Assembly: GCA_027924645.1 (NCBI GenBank)
Contig: BSBN01001362.1
Location: forward strand, 1,208,501-1,272,500
DNA: 64,000 bases
DNA from: Cunninghamia lanceolata
Lineage: Eukaryota; Streptophyta; Pinopsida; Cupressales; Cupressaceae
Direction of reading: 5' to 3'
Shown: positions 25,914-38,300 of the stretch, piece after piece
Numbering within the stretch: the stretch's first letter is position 1
How the letters are laid out: each line of letters opens with the position of its first letter
Position numbers and translations under genes: made by a program
The notes under the pieces: model-generated
Database searches by the model: none
Told to the model about the DNA's origin: nothing
Seen by the model: the letters and a program-made list of their open reading frames with translations, nothing else

Positions 25914-26299
25914 ACCCCATAGTCAGACCTCGGCACCACACCAGGGCCCGCCGTTGCAAACCCCAAATCCTCACAAAAGGCACTAAAGCACCCCAGAGAT
26001 AGAGAAACGTAGCTTTGCCAACTGGACTCTCACACAACAGAGGTCTGAAAGAGGTAACCCGCACCAAGCCCCACCGAAAACGCCACCGATCACAGCCAAG
26101 ACAATAAGAAAATGCGAACAGTTAAAAGGGCACCCCCCTGACAACAAAAAAATGCCCCCCACGCCAGCAAAAATCTTCCCTCAGCTGATCCACAAGGATA
26201 ATGAAGCATGCAAGGAGGGAGCTGGGCATGCAGGTCGGCCCTCACAAGCCGCGGGCACCCCACAACCAGAGCAGCCCACGAACGCCGTGCTCCATCGCC
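25914..26299 (-). other. LINE 5' UTR
   Basis: GC-rich leader between the 5' end at the target duplication and the ORF1 start. Plant L1 promoters are internal to this region. The short frames in it (26,067-25,858 and 26,305-26,090) have no recognised domain. Confidence 0.65.
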
Positions 26300-26315
26300 A
26301 TTCAAATTTATAATT
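26300..26315 (+). repeat. LINE target-site duplication, right
   Basis: Identical to 20,055-20,070. Confidence 0.9.
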
Positions 26316-26790
26316 AGAGTTCTAAATGATATATATAGATTTATTTAAATGATGATAATTAAATTTAAAAGGGTCTTTAGACATGCCAAATGTAGATTTT
26401 AATATTAACTTAACATTAAAAATTAGATAGGGTTGATTATTCAATTAAAATAATTATTCCATTAAAAACATATTAAGGTTTAAGTTTTAATATTAACTTA
26501 GGGTTAATATTTTTAAAGTGAACACAATTTTAGTTAGAAAATATTAATAAATGAGAAAACAACTCTTATTAATATAAGTGTTAAAAATGGAGTTTTGGTA
26601 TGCAACTCAATTGTATTGTGAAAAATTCACACAACACAATATAAAATACATTACTAATTATGAAAATATTTAAACTTCAAGCTTATTAGAATAGTGTTAG
26701 GATTAGAATTAGTGGTATATTACATATAGTAGATCTCAACAAAGCACAAAACTCTAAAATAAGAGATATAATAATGGAATAAAGATAAGT
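26316..26790. other. AT-rich spacer before telomere-like array
   Basis: No gene or repeat boundary is visible here. Confidence 0.5.
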
Positions 26791-26804
26791 AAGAATTTGA
26801 AATG

Positions 26805-28160
26805 ACCCAACCCTAACCCTAACCATAATTCTAATTAAGGTTAGAATTAGGGTTAGGGTTATGATTAGAATTAGGGTTAGGGTTAGAGTTAGGATTAGGG
26901 TTTCTATTATAATTAGGGTTAGAATTAAGGTGGGTTACAATTAGAATTATGGTAAGAAATAGAGTTACAATTAGGGTTAGGGTTCAAATTGCATTTCAAC
27001 TAATTCTAATAGTGATTAGGGTTAGAATCAATGTTATTATTAGAATTTAGGTTAGGGTTAGGATTAGGGTTCCTATTAGAATTAGTGTTAGAATTAGGTG
27101 GGTTACTATTATAATTAGGGTAAGGATTAGAGTTACAATTAGGGTTAGGGTTCAAACTAGACTTAGGGTTAGAGTTTAATTAGGGTTAAGGTTAGTATTA
27201 AGGTTAGGGTTAGGATTTGAATTATAGTCAGGCATAGGGTTAGAGTTAAGGTTAGGGTTAGAATTAGGGTTATTGTTAGATTTAAAATTAGGGTTATAGT
27301 TAGGGTAGAATCAGGGTTATGATTCAAAGTAGAATTAGGGTTAGGGTCAGAGTTAAGATTAGGGTTAGAATTAAGGTGGGTTACTATTAGAATTACAATT
27401 ACGGTAAGCATTAGTGATTATGGTGGGTTACAATTAGGATTAGGGTTCAAATTAGAGTTAGGGTTAGAGTTCAATTAGGGTTAAGGTTAGTATTAAGGTT
27501 AGGGTTAGGTTTTGAATTATAACCAAGCTTAAGGTTAGAGTTAGGATTAGGGTTAGGGTTAAAATTAGAGGTATGTTTAGGGTTAAAATAAGGGTTATAG
27601 TTAGGGTTAGATTTAAAATTAGGATTAGGTTTAGGGTTTAATGTTTAGGTTTGGGGTTAGAGTTAGGGTTTGAATCAGTGTTAGAATTAAAATTATAGTT
27701 ACAATCAATTTTATGGTTAGGGTTAGAATTAGGATCAGTGTTAGGGTCAGTGCTAGGTTTAGAATTAGAGATACAATTAGGGTTATAATTAGGGTTAGGG
27801 TTATTGTTATAATTAAGGTTAGGGTTAGTATTACGGTTAGGGTTATTGTAAGAATTAGAGTTAGGGTTAGTATTAGGGTTAAGGTTGCTATTAGAAGTAG
27901 GGTTAGGGTTCAACATTTATATTAAAATATTTGTTAAAAATAGGTACCCTTTTTACAAATCTAGCCTACGTAATTCTAATATAACCTTGGTTCTGACCTT
28001 AACCCAAACCCTAATTCTAAATCTAACCCTAATTATATTTCTAACCCTAACCCTAACCTTAATCCTAACATTAATGCTAACCCTAACTCCAATTCTAACC
28101 CTAACCCTAATTCTAACCTAAACACTAACTCTAACCCTAATTTTAACCCCTAACTCTAAT
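26805..28160. repeat. Degenerate TTAGGG-like interstitial array with orientation switches
   Basis: A few CCCTAA copies (26,808-26,825) are followed by about 1.1 kb of TTAGGG-type copies on the plus strand (26,830-27,912). After a unique gap of about 70 bp come CCCTAA-type copies again (27,990-28,160). Units are mostly hexamer-like (TTAGGG, TTAGAA, TTAAGG) rather than the usual plant heptamer. A higher-order repeat of about 300 bp is visible (27,150-27,235 matches 27,449-27,530). Many short Asn/Pro/Thr or Arg/Val frames across it are repeat artefacts. Confidence 0.85.
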
Positions 28161-28340
28161 CCTAAATATAATATAAAATTCTAATTATTATATATTATAA
28201 TAATTATTATTATAAACATAATATATTATTATATAATATATTATAATAATATATTAGATATATTATAAAAGGTATATCTAATATAATATTTTTTTATATA
28301 TTATAATTAGTGTTAGAATTACGCTTGCGGCTCCGGTTGC

Positions 28341-28503
28341 TACTAGCATATTTATATTAAATATAATATATCTAAAGTACATCGAGAGATATCCTTCTCA
28401 AGGCGCCTATTTTTTTAATCACTAATCCTAACATTAGGCACCTCGAGAAAGATATCTCTCGGCGTACTTTAGATATATTATATTTAATATAAATATGCTA
28501 GTA
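28341..28503. repeat. Hairpin/foldback sequence with 69-bp arms, MITE-like
   Basis: Arms 28,341-28,409 and 28,435-28,503 are reverse complements with only about four mismatches and enclose a 25-bp loop. The outer ends read TACTAGCATA...TATGCTAGTA, so the element could be a CTAGCATA-ended miniature element with a TA duplication. It lies just beyond the telomere-like array and an AT-rich palindromic stretch (28,252-28,285). Confidence 0.8.
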
Positions 28504-28848
28504 TTTACATTCAAATGAAAATCTAGGAATTTTAGAAGTTTTGGAACCTTCCAATTTTTTTTCGAAGTGTCAACTACCTGTTTTTTGACTTGTCTCTACA
28601 CTTCAAGTTAGATATAAATTTTGCAAACAATTCTCCAAAATACCAACTGCAGCAGTGTCATTTTCTTTTGGATGAAGTGTTGAAGAGAAAATTATTTGCA
28701 GGTTCAATATGCCCATTGAAGGCATGAAGGTATCAATTTATTATTATTTTTGTTTATCTGCTTTAGATTTTTAAATAAAAATTCTTGTTTTTAAAAAAAA
28801 TAAGGAGAGGGTAGCCTGCAACGCCACACCCTTCCTTGCCCTTCCTTG

Positions 28849-29008
28849 CCGGGCATTGCCCAGCATAGAGTATGAGCCTCTATGGCTAGGTGTGGCCCAA
28901 CATAGAGGATGACCTCTATGGTTGGGCACAACCTAGCATAGAGGGTGACCTTTATGGCCTGGCGTCGCCCATCATAGAGGTCCTGCCTCTATGCCTAGGC
29001 GCTACCCA
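28849..29008 (+). repeat. 36-bp minisatellite, about 4.5 copies, each unit self-complementary
   Basis: Units start at 28,877, 28,913, 28,949 and 28,986, with a partial unit before. Each begins CCTYTATGG and nearly ends CATAGAGG, so every repeat can fold into a stem of about eight base pairs. It is GC-richer than its surroundings. Confidence 0.85.
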
Positions 29009-29009
29009 C

Positions 29010-30325
29010 TCTTGGGTATGCAATGCTCTGTGAAGAGCTTCCTCAATACATTCTGATATATATATATATATATACAAAGACAACATTTGCTCATAATTAT
29101 GTTCTTAAAGAAAATTTAATTTTCCATTTCTATGTGTATATGTTTTGACAAAATGCCTCCAGGTGTGTTCTCCATATACAGGTGGGGTTTGCTGATAGAC
29201 CTTGGGAAATCCTTCCCTAAAATTTGATCAGTGTGGAGTTTTGGGTTTAGGATTCCTAAATGGAATAACATGGTATTACGAGAAAGGCCTCAGGGTTATA
29301 CCATAGGGACATTCGAATACAAAGGACAAATTTATTATGTAGAGGTAGTTGGAATAAACCCATATATATTATCCCAAAAAGAACTATATTGAACATAAAC
29401 TTGCACAGAGCATATGAGGATTAATTTAAATGTCTAAACTATGATGGAGGAAAAATAGAGATGCATACATGGTAGAATGTGAAAAGCATAAAAAAATGGT
29501 GCTCTAGAAGTCAATCCCACTTACTGGTTATCTTTCCTGCTTCCTATAGCTGCCAAAAGCTTTCTTTCCCTCGTTCTCTCCCTATATCCTCTGATGCCTA
29601 TTCTTTTATTGTTCTTCATGTATCTCTTGCATCCGTTCTGTGCCTCTTTGTACCCTCTCTCTACTTTTTTGTTCTTTGTCTCTCCTTTTTTTCATCCCTA
29701 GGATCTTCTTTTGATGTCTCATTTTAGGCAGTGACTTTAGGCGGTGAACCCCTAAACCTAATTCTCATTTTATTACACTTACCCTGTAAAACCTGTCAAA
29801 ACAACTATTCTTGCAACATGTTATAATTTCCTTGAGAAACATGGTGTTTTCACAGACCTTTGGAAGGAGCATTAAAATTTCATATTAATCCCAAAAAAAA
29901 ATTCCAAGGCCCCTCATATCCAACAGAGAAATTCTCTTATAAGTACCACAATTATAGAGCATGAAAGAAAAATTGCCCGTAACCATAACCCCACATAAAT
30001 GTTTAAAGGAAATTTTATTATTAGTTGTTAATCATTATAGTTCCCATGGTAATTACTATATCAATAAAAGAAGTATCATTAATGATTATTATTAACAATT
30101 AATAGTTAAAACTTTAAACTAATTTAAATGAAAATTATTAAATATACTATATTGCTAATAGCTAAATTATTGCTCAATAATTAATCTTTAATTAATCTAT
30201 AATTATAAAGAGAGCTGTAACCATTCAATAAATCATAAGGAGAGTCGTGACACATTTTTCAGGAATGGTTGGATACAATGAGTGCACTTAAGAAGCACCC
30301 CTTGAGCTTGTTTAAATGTGCGACT
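29010..30325. other. Unrecognised AT-rich sequence
   Basis: A short (TA)n is present at 29,057-29,075. The 82-codon frame at 29,479-29,727 is hydrophobic and Ser-rich with no recognised domain. Nothing else is supported. Confidence 0.5.
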
Positions 30326-30345
30326 GAGAGTGATTGACGTTCACC

Positions 30346-30495
30346 TTGAGGCTCTTACGTGTGAGTGGTGGATGTACATCTTGAGGCTCTTATGAGAGTC
30401 GTGGCATCCTTGTCTTGAGGCTCCTATGAGAGTGGTAGCATCCTTACCTTGATTCTCCTATGAGAGTGGTGACATCCTTCTTGAGACTCTTATTG
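30346..30495 (+). repeat. 34-bp minisatellite, about 4.5 copies
   Basis: Units begin TTGAGGCTCYTATGAGAGTG at 30,346, 30,381, 30,415, 30,449 and 30,481 (35, 34, 34 and 32 bp apart). Confidence 0.8.
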
Positions 30496-31070
30496 TATGT
30501 GTTTCTTTCTTCATTATGCATAGGTTTGTGTGCCAAACCCAATTTGTAAAATTAGAATGTTAGACATAGGATTGAGGTATAGAATGGGGAAGAAGTGAGC
30601 TCTCACTGATTTTCATGATTGGATGATTCATTTGGATATTTTAATAATCAAGTGATAATGTAATACACACTAGGAAAAATAAAACATGTTAAATAAGATA
30701 TCTATGCAAAACAATGATGCTATCCTAGATTTGGTTTTCATCGTAAAGAGCATGTAGAGTATATCTATACTCAAAATCTACAAATAATAGGAATGTTATC
30801 CTAGATCTAGTTTTGATCATAATGCCACTCCTTAGCCCAGTTCTAGTATTCTCATCCTATCTTTTCTTTGGATTTGGTATCTAGAATGTGTTTAGACCAC
30901 TTGCATGTATGTCGATGGATTATTGAGCTCCCATAAATGTATGCATGATGGCATTTGTTTTATGCCTTGTTTGGTGTGCATTGAAGGTGTGGGAATCCCT
31001 TATGCTTGGATTATTGTGATGGTGAACTATTTCATTCTTATTGGTTTGTGTGAGCCATTCATACTTGTAT

Positions 31071-31156
31071 GTATTTGATTGGTAGTTGTGCTACATGTTT
31101 CCTATATTGGTGTATGTTTGATTGGCAGTTGTGCCACATGTTTCATATATTGGTGT
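31071..31156 (+). repeat. 43-bp tandem duplication
   Basis: Two similar 43-bp units (TTTGATTGGYAGTTGTGCYA near 31,074 and 31,117), with looser relatives up to 31,260. Confidence 0.65.
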
Positions 31157-31159
31157 ATG

Positions 31160-34100
31160 ACTACTTGGCATGTGTTCCATATGTTTCCCTTATGCTAGTT
31201 GTAGTGTGAGTTTCCACATGTGTGATGTTTGTATTGATTGGCATGAGTGTAGCCACATGTATTCCTTGGATTTGTGTGAGATGGCCTTGATAGTAGTGTT
31301 GTCATGATCTTCTTATCCATAGCTTAAGGTTTGCCTAGAGTGGCATAGACATCTATTGCACTCAATGATGGTAATATGGTAGGGTGGTGGGTAACATTTC
31401 CCATGGATTGGTCCTACAGGAAGGTCTCTTGGGAGCTGAAAGAGTTCCTTGTGCATTATTTCATATTGTAATCTTATTGTATTTCGTGATTATTGGAACA
31501 CCTTTGAGGTGGCCTATTATTGATGTATATTTATTATTTCTCATTTTATTATTGGAGTGTGATCCTTCCATGTTTGGTAAGTAGACTCTATCATGCCATT
31601 ATTTTATATGATCTTTTGGTTGAAAACTGAACCTTGTTTTGGAATGAAATTGTCATGTTGAGAAAGTTGTTTTAATGTTGAGAATGATTAAATTGGCATG
31701 TTGGAGCCTTCTTTTATATATGATGTTGTTTATCTATGATATGGTTATGAGTTGGGTTGTATTATGGCCATATTATGGTTAATACTCCCATCATTGTATT
31801 TGGCCCATCTCAACATTGGTGTTGAATGAGCATGACATTCCGTTTAGCATTTATCATAATTGGCATGAATGCTATATATATTGGAAAATGTATATTTTCT
31901 CTATTTGAATTGTAATCATGATTTTGAGTGGGCTATCATGTTGGACTGATGTTTAGTGAAGTGATGCTATGTGATTAGATCCATGTGGATATGTCATCCT
32001 TGTGAGGTTTTGTGATCGATCCTCTTTTCTTGGCTTGTGGGCCATTTGTCAATGTTGGTTGTTCTCATCGTTTGGAGAGGTGTGTGTATTTTTTCCACCT
32101 TCACTCGTGTGCCTTGTGTGGTACTTGGGTGTTTTTCATGCTTATGTGTGTAATTGAGACATGCAAGTGTTGCAATTGTATCATGAAAAAATTGTTCATC
32201 CTATCTTTGTTAACATCCTAATGTAAAAGCTGAGGCATTACACAGGGCATTCATTGGCATGTTTGATTAGATATGTCCTTGGTGGTGTGTGTATTTTTAG
32301 TTGTATTTTTCCTATCTAGTATTAGTATTCATCCCTTTATTTAAAGTAATGTAATATGGAAGAACTATAGAAAATATTACATCTTTAGTAATAAATTTTT
32401 TTAAACAATGTTAATAGGTAAATAAACAATATGCTAAGTAATTATTAGTTTGTACTAATTTTTAAAAGTAATTCAGGTAATTAAATAGTTGTTTATAAAA
32501 AGTGGCTTATATAATTCAATGCAAAAGAATATAATACAATCAATTTATTCACACATCATGTATGACAATTTGTTTCTGGATCTTAACTAATGTAATATAT
32601 AATTATTTCTAAATTTCAATATTCTATATCCAAACAATTTTAAGATAGTCTATAATACTTCCCTAACAAGATAAATAATTATTAAAAGTTCATGTGCAAG
32701 ACATGTTAGGAAACTTTAGTCCTTGCTAATAATTAGCATCTCAAAATATTTACTATTCGTAACAAAATCATTAAATATCTAGCAATATATTCTAAAATAT
32801 TCAATTCATAGGAAAATTTTGACTCCTTAATGAGAATTAAATCCATATTTTCTAAGATTTTTTTTATAACCAAATACCAAAATTTCAATTTGTCACACAT
32901 TTAACACACTAATATTTTCATTTTTCCATCAAATTCCTATTTCCTATTGTTAGAATTCTATGCTTCTATCTCAATTGGAATGATACATGTCTGCTTAGGC
33001 CCATCATGCTTCCATTATGTCACTATGATTGAATGAAATTTATAGTTACTTTCAAATGACAATCCTTTAGTATCATTTTGTATGGGTTTTTGTGAAGTAC
33101 TTTAGATAATTCACACACATGCATAAGAACATACATGTGTACTTTAAAAAGGTTAGCTCTTAGTTCCATCCCAAGTAAATTATGTACAACTCTAAAATGA
33201 ATCAATAAAATATTAATTTAATCATTATGGTCACATTTAATTTTTTGGGTGATTCCACAATAATGTGTTCCACTTGTAGGACAAGGCACAAAAATGATCT
33301 GTAGGTGCTAATAATTAAAGAATACCTTTGAATGAACCCATATGTTCAAATGAAGAGCCTTTGTTCGAAGGCACACATCATCTTTACCTTTGTTCTAAAG
33401 TGTAACATTCAAATGAAGGTGACATCACCTTCAAACGAAGAAACCTTATACAATAAGTGTTTCTTTTTTTCCTTTTTTCAAAAATAACAATATACATCAA
33501 AATTAGAGAAATAAATTTTAAACCAAGAAAAATGGATATTATACAATGCCTGTAGAGAAGTTTCATTTATAGAATTTGTTTTTTTAAAATATTTGTTTTT
33601 TTAAGAAGACACCTACGATTGGGGGCACAACCATAAGAATACATTTAATTCTTGCACCGAGTAGTTCAAAGTAAGAATAAAATAGCCATGAATAACATGG
33701 ATATATATAATTTATTAAACAATTTTGATCCATAGATGAGGGATTTGAACTATGTCATTTAATGAGAGAAACATTCATTTGCTTACTACAACATTTATTA
33801 TATTTTTCCTACAACATTATAATTTTTTTAAAAAGGTGAAATAAGTGTTGGATAGCTTCGCAAGGAGCATTTCATTCATAACATTATTTATGCATTGGTT
33901 ACAAAATATGTGCATTTTTTTCCAATAGATAAAAGGATATGAAGGGTATTTCCCTTGAAAGGATTCATAGACCTAACTTGAACAATCAATTTCCTCTCAA
34001 CAATGCATACATTACACAAGAATAAATAGATAATCATATCATAGATCCCAAAATTTTTTACAAGGAAAATGTTACAATCATGTTTTTACCTAACTTAGTT

Positions 34101-34741
34101 GAACAATAAAATAAGTCTACTTGTTCTTCATATAAAGAATGACCTCCAAGCTATGAAATCCAATTAACACCTCCAAGAGTCAACCTAAGAAGAACTAGAA
34201 GATATCATGCCAATGGGAGGAGAAACACTCTCCACCTAACCATTATGGCATCATAAGACCATAAGAGGTCCTAGTCATTCCCCAAACTAGGAAAATTGTC
34301 AAGAACCCATCATACCAAAATGTACAGTATAAATAGAAGAAAACAATGAAACAAGGAATACACTTTCTAAGGGGGTTTCTCTCAAACCCTACTCATATTC
34401 AAATGGGACACACTTATTCAACTAATTCACATACACCTCAAAGATACAACACCACCAATTTATGAACATGTAACCTTCACCATTTTTTTCAAAAGAGCAA
34501 TTTCCACACAAGATAAGAACATGCATGAAAATAACTATGCAAGGAATGATAAGGAGTTGGGAGGACTTATCTCTCTACATGGAGTATGTAGGGATGAAGA
34601 ACTTCCTTCTTTCTCCAAGACTCTCTCACTTGATATCAAATCCTCATTCAAAATCTCTCCTCTCAAGTTCTAAGACACAAAAAAACCAAGAATCCCCCTT
34701 TCAAACTTAAGAAGAAGGTATAAATAAGGAGTTTCATGTCA
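31160..34741. other. AT-rich sequence, possibly old LTR material
   Basis: At 32,243, read on the minus strand, TGTAATGCCTC resembles the start of plant gypsy LTRs, but no matching end or duplication was found. Short frames of 60-69 codons have no recognised features. Around 33,340-33,440 the word TTCAAATGAAG recurs in both orientations. Confidence 0.4.
34716..34740 (+). repeat. 25-bp direct repeat, copy 1 (pre-insertion tandem duplication)
   Basis: Identical to 35,478-35,502. Without the solo LTR the two copies would be adjacent. Confidence 0.8.
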
Positions 34742-34746
34742 GGTAT

Positions 34747-35478
34747 TGTGCTAGGGAAAAACTAGGTTTACATGCAGAAACAACAAACTATCAAACCCTA
34801 ACTACAATAGAATGCAAGCAAGCTTAGAAAATAGTCAAATAAACACAAAAACCAATAAAAATCTAAGCTACCCTTGACTAATTTCTATTGTCATCATCTT
34901 ACATTGTGTTCTCAGATTTGCAAGTACATGCAACCATCATGAGAAGTTCTTGTGTGTGTTAAGCAAGATTTTGGAGACTGCAGGCTAAGAGAGAAAAGAA
35001 ATGGAAATAAGAGCCCCAAAATGAGTTGGAGAAAGGTGTTTTATAGAAGAGGGATTTTGAATGGAGGGCTAGGATTTAAAGTTGACTTGGTAGCCAAATC
35101 AAGGGTGGAGGATGATTAGGGTTTCCTCACCACTACAAGACAAAATTGAATTTAAAATTGAGATAAATGGTGAGGTGGGAAATGTTTAAATTAAATAAAC
35201 TTGATTAGTTTATTTAATTCATTTGAGGAAGGGGACATGTGAAAGGGGATTTAGATGAGGGTATTTAAACAAAATGTTTTATTTGTTTAAATTAGTGAAA
35301 GAGGATATTAGGATATGAACAAATAATTAAATAATCAATTGAAATTAATTATTTAATTATAGAAGAAATATGGTCAAGTAGCTAGAATGGATGAAATTGA
35401 ATTAGTTGAATAATGGAATTTGAAGGGGAAATTTGTCCTGTCACATTTGCGACATGAGGACATTTTTCAGTGTCTACA
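34747..35478 (-). mobile_element. Solo LTR, minus strand
   Basis: This 732-bp sequence starts TG and ends CA on both strands. On the minus strand it begins TGTAGACACTGAAAAATG, sharing the TGTAGACAC start with the 3' LTR at 6791. Direct 5-bp duplications GGTAT flank it (34,742-34,746 and 35,479-35,483). A TATA-like CTATAAAA lies at 35,046-35,039 on the minus strand. There is no interior, so it is best read as the product of recombination between two LTRs. Confidence 0.85.
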
Positions 35479-35483
35479 GGTAT

Positions 35484-37603
35484 AAATAAGGAGTTTCATG
35501 TCACTCATTCTCACTAAATGAGGGTGTGACACATGGCCTCCAACTTACCCACTTACTCTAACTCACAAACCCTAAACAAGATCACATGCTTCCCATGTGC
35601 TCACACATGTGTGAGATATAGGAAGAGGAGTTTACTTGTACACTCTTTCGTATACACTCACCTAGGGGTTCTCCCACATGTGTGAGGCATTGGTATGGGG
35701 ATTTACTTGACACAATCTCTCATCCCAACCCAGGTAAAAAGAAGAGATTGGAGAGTGACAAGTCAACATTCTATCTCCCCACACATTATGTCATGTCACA
35801 TCCTTCTAAGGAGGATTTGAAAGGGTCAAATCATACCCATAGGTCAAGATTAATAATAAAAAAGGTATGCACTCCATAGGTACTTACCCTAGGGGTCTAT
35901 TTTCACCCAGAAATTAAGAAAAATAACTTTTTAGCCCCATTTAAAATCTCTTATAAGTGTAAATCCATGTTTGCAGCTTAAGTGGACTCACATTCCTTAA
36001 TACATAATTAAAACACCATTAACCTATGACTCCAAAACATATTAATCCAACAATTAGAACTATAACTTATCACAAGGAGAACCTCAGTCACATTAAGCCA
36101 CCACATTAATTCATTAGGAAACAAGTTCACAACCTAAAACTTCATCAAGTGAAGTGGTTCAATTTAGGGTTTTGACGATTCTCTCATTCTCCCATTGGTA
36201 ATTTATTATTGCACATTCATCACAACATTAATATGTCCAATATATGCATAGTTGAAGCACCTTAATCATAAATAATCATACTCATTTTCTAATTTCATTA
36301 GAATCAAAATTCTCATTTCAACTAGCAATAATTCATATGGATGATGTCGTACTTAATTCACCATAGAAAATTGAATCATTGTTTCAACAATAATATAACC
36401 ATAGGAGTTAAGTTTAACATCTCATTATTACACCAAATTGATCCTTAGAAAATTACATATTATAAGGGTTACTACTAACAAGATACTAAATGTACATAAT
36501 TTACCACATTCTCTTGCCTAAGTTCATCCTTTAGCATGGTTAGTGTTGCTATTACTTGAATTCATTTGAATTCAATTAGTCATCAATCCTCTTGAGCCAT
36601 TTTGACAATCCCATTTATCCTACTCACACTCACAGGTGGTCTCTTCATCAAGGAACATAACACATTAGCAACTCATTAGAACCAAATTTGGTATAATCAC
36701 CATCCTTTACTTCTTGTTTCAAATCACCCTCACTAATTGAATAAATGTCACCTTGAACTATATTCAGCAACATGGAATCCTAAATTTAACCTGAGATAAA
36801 TTAGAGAGCCACCATTTTGAAATATAATAGGTTTAAGAGTTAGAGGATTTAACACAGTTATTAAAATTAGCAACATCATTAGAGTGTAAAATTACAATTT
36901 GTGTTACAAGAATCAACAGTCTCCCACCAAATACAAATCAAGAGACAACATCCAATTCCTATCATTAGCACACATATTTACAATCATGATATCTAGAGAG
37001 AGTTAAAGTTATTCTTAAGGTTCACCAAGAAATCCTATGATACCAACACCTTACTAGAATGAAAGTCACAAATTTTATCGAATAACTTGACTAACTAGAA
37101 TTTTGGGGTCCACCACAAGGGACAAGGTGCTACAATAGTCACTAGTAAGGTCATGCCTTACATATAATCTAACCATACATGGAGTCAGCTTATTGTAAAA
37201 ATCACCAAGTGTGATGTCTCCATGTAGATAGTCACCTTGCATAGTATGCCACTATTACACACTATAAATCAATACTTATGACCTTTGCACTATAGGTATA
37301 CATACATGTTTCTAGTGTATCCACCACTACCAACTCCTCACTTGTAGTAGCACATACAAACATAACTTCACTTTTAACTAATTTTGGTACCTTATTCCAT
37401 CTTTTATAACATTACCCTACTCTCAGACTGTGTCACATAAAGTCCAATTTTCCACAAGTGCTCCTGCATCATTATTCATGCTTCCAACAAACACCAATTT
37501 CATATGTGATTGCGAGTTCTTCATCTAGATGAATTGCATTTTTTGTCATAGAACCACCACATGTAAATGCACATGTATGGTCTATCACAACTTACTACCA
37601 CAA
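35484..37603. other. AT-rich spacer, no supported gene
   Basis: An imperfect duplication of about 74 bp around CACATGTGTGAG (35,605-35,750) is visible. No ORF or element boundary could be supported in the rest. Confidence 0.45.
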
Positions 37604-38300
37604 TGTAGTGCCCCTCATTTTGGCTTTATGATAAACTGTTAGATGTTCCTTTATATCTAGACATTATGACATATTATCGATGATGGATTTATTGTTTTGA
37701 TGACACTCAATGATGTATACTATGAGGACATTGTTGATGCTTATGATTGGTACATTATGATTGTGTTGTGATCAGCTATGATTTAATTGATTATGTAGAT
37801 TAGTGTTGCTATGTGATTTATGCGACTATCTGATGATGTATTATTTAGTTGGTTAGCTAATGATGACCTTGTTTAATGTGGATATTTGTGATGTGTTTTG
37901 TGAGGGGACAATGTAGTATTACTCATATTGAGTACCCTACTATGCTGCGATTCCATGTCACTATGTGCTTGTTTGGATGGTTATTTATATGTTTGTATTT
38001 GACACTTTGGTTTGCTATAGGTTGCAGATACCAGGCATTGACTCCACCTTAATTGGCAGGTCTGAGCGTGCCTTCATACCAATGGATGTTGTGGAAGGGA
38101 GATAACATGAGATCCCTCATTTGTCAACATCCTCTATGAGGATGCGTGCTCAGTTGTGGATTTTGTTAGTTTGATCAGATGGGCTTGATTGTGTCGAGTC
38201 CTGGTTGCTCTTTGGTATGTTGTCCTTGAGTTGTTATGGTTGATCTATTGTTCATTAAACAGATTATTAATCTATCTTGTTAAAATAATAATATTAAGTT
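37604..38300 (+). repeat. LTR (5' part), family shared with 61,743
   Basis: Starts TGTAGTGCCCCTC, and for roughly 700 bp it is clearly homologous to 61,743-62,450. The best-conserved blocks are GTGATGTGTTTTGTG through GTAGTATTACTCAT and GTCTGAGCGTGCCTTCATAC. The right end is not determined; sequence up to about 39,000 could still be LTR. No flanking duplication could be identified. Confidence 0.65.

Larger units (their letters stand above)
20071..26299 (-). mobile_element. Full-length L1-type LINE retrotransposon (inactivated)
   Basis: A 6.2-kb insert bounded by a perfect 16-bp target duplication, with a poly(A) tail seen as poly(T) at 20,071-20,079. From 5' to 3' on the minus strand it has a 5' UTR of about 390 bp, ORF1 (DUF4283-like and CCHC zinc knuckle) and ORF2 (APE endonuclease, reverse transcriptase, zf-RVT, RNase H). 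GC content is near 50 percent in an AT-rich neighbourhood. The RNase H domain places it with plant L1 elements that acquired this domain. ORF1 carries at least three lesions. ORF2 carries one frameshift and three stops, so it cannot move by itself. Confidence 0.95.

Noticed and set aside
27169..28121. Several Asn/Pro/Thr-, Leu/Thr- and Arg/Val-rich frames
   Set aside because: Products of the TTAGGG-like array in different frames and strands.
34716..35502. 25-bp direct repeats read as a long target duplication of the solo LTR
   Set aside because: TG...CA ends and the 5-bp GGTAT flanks define the insertion inside the first copy; the 25-bp repeat is explained by an earlier tandem duplication.
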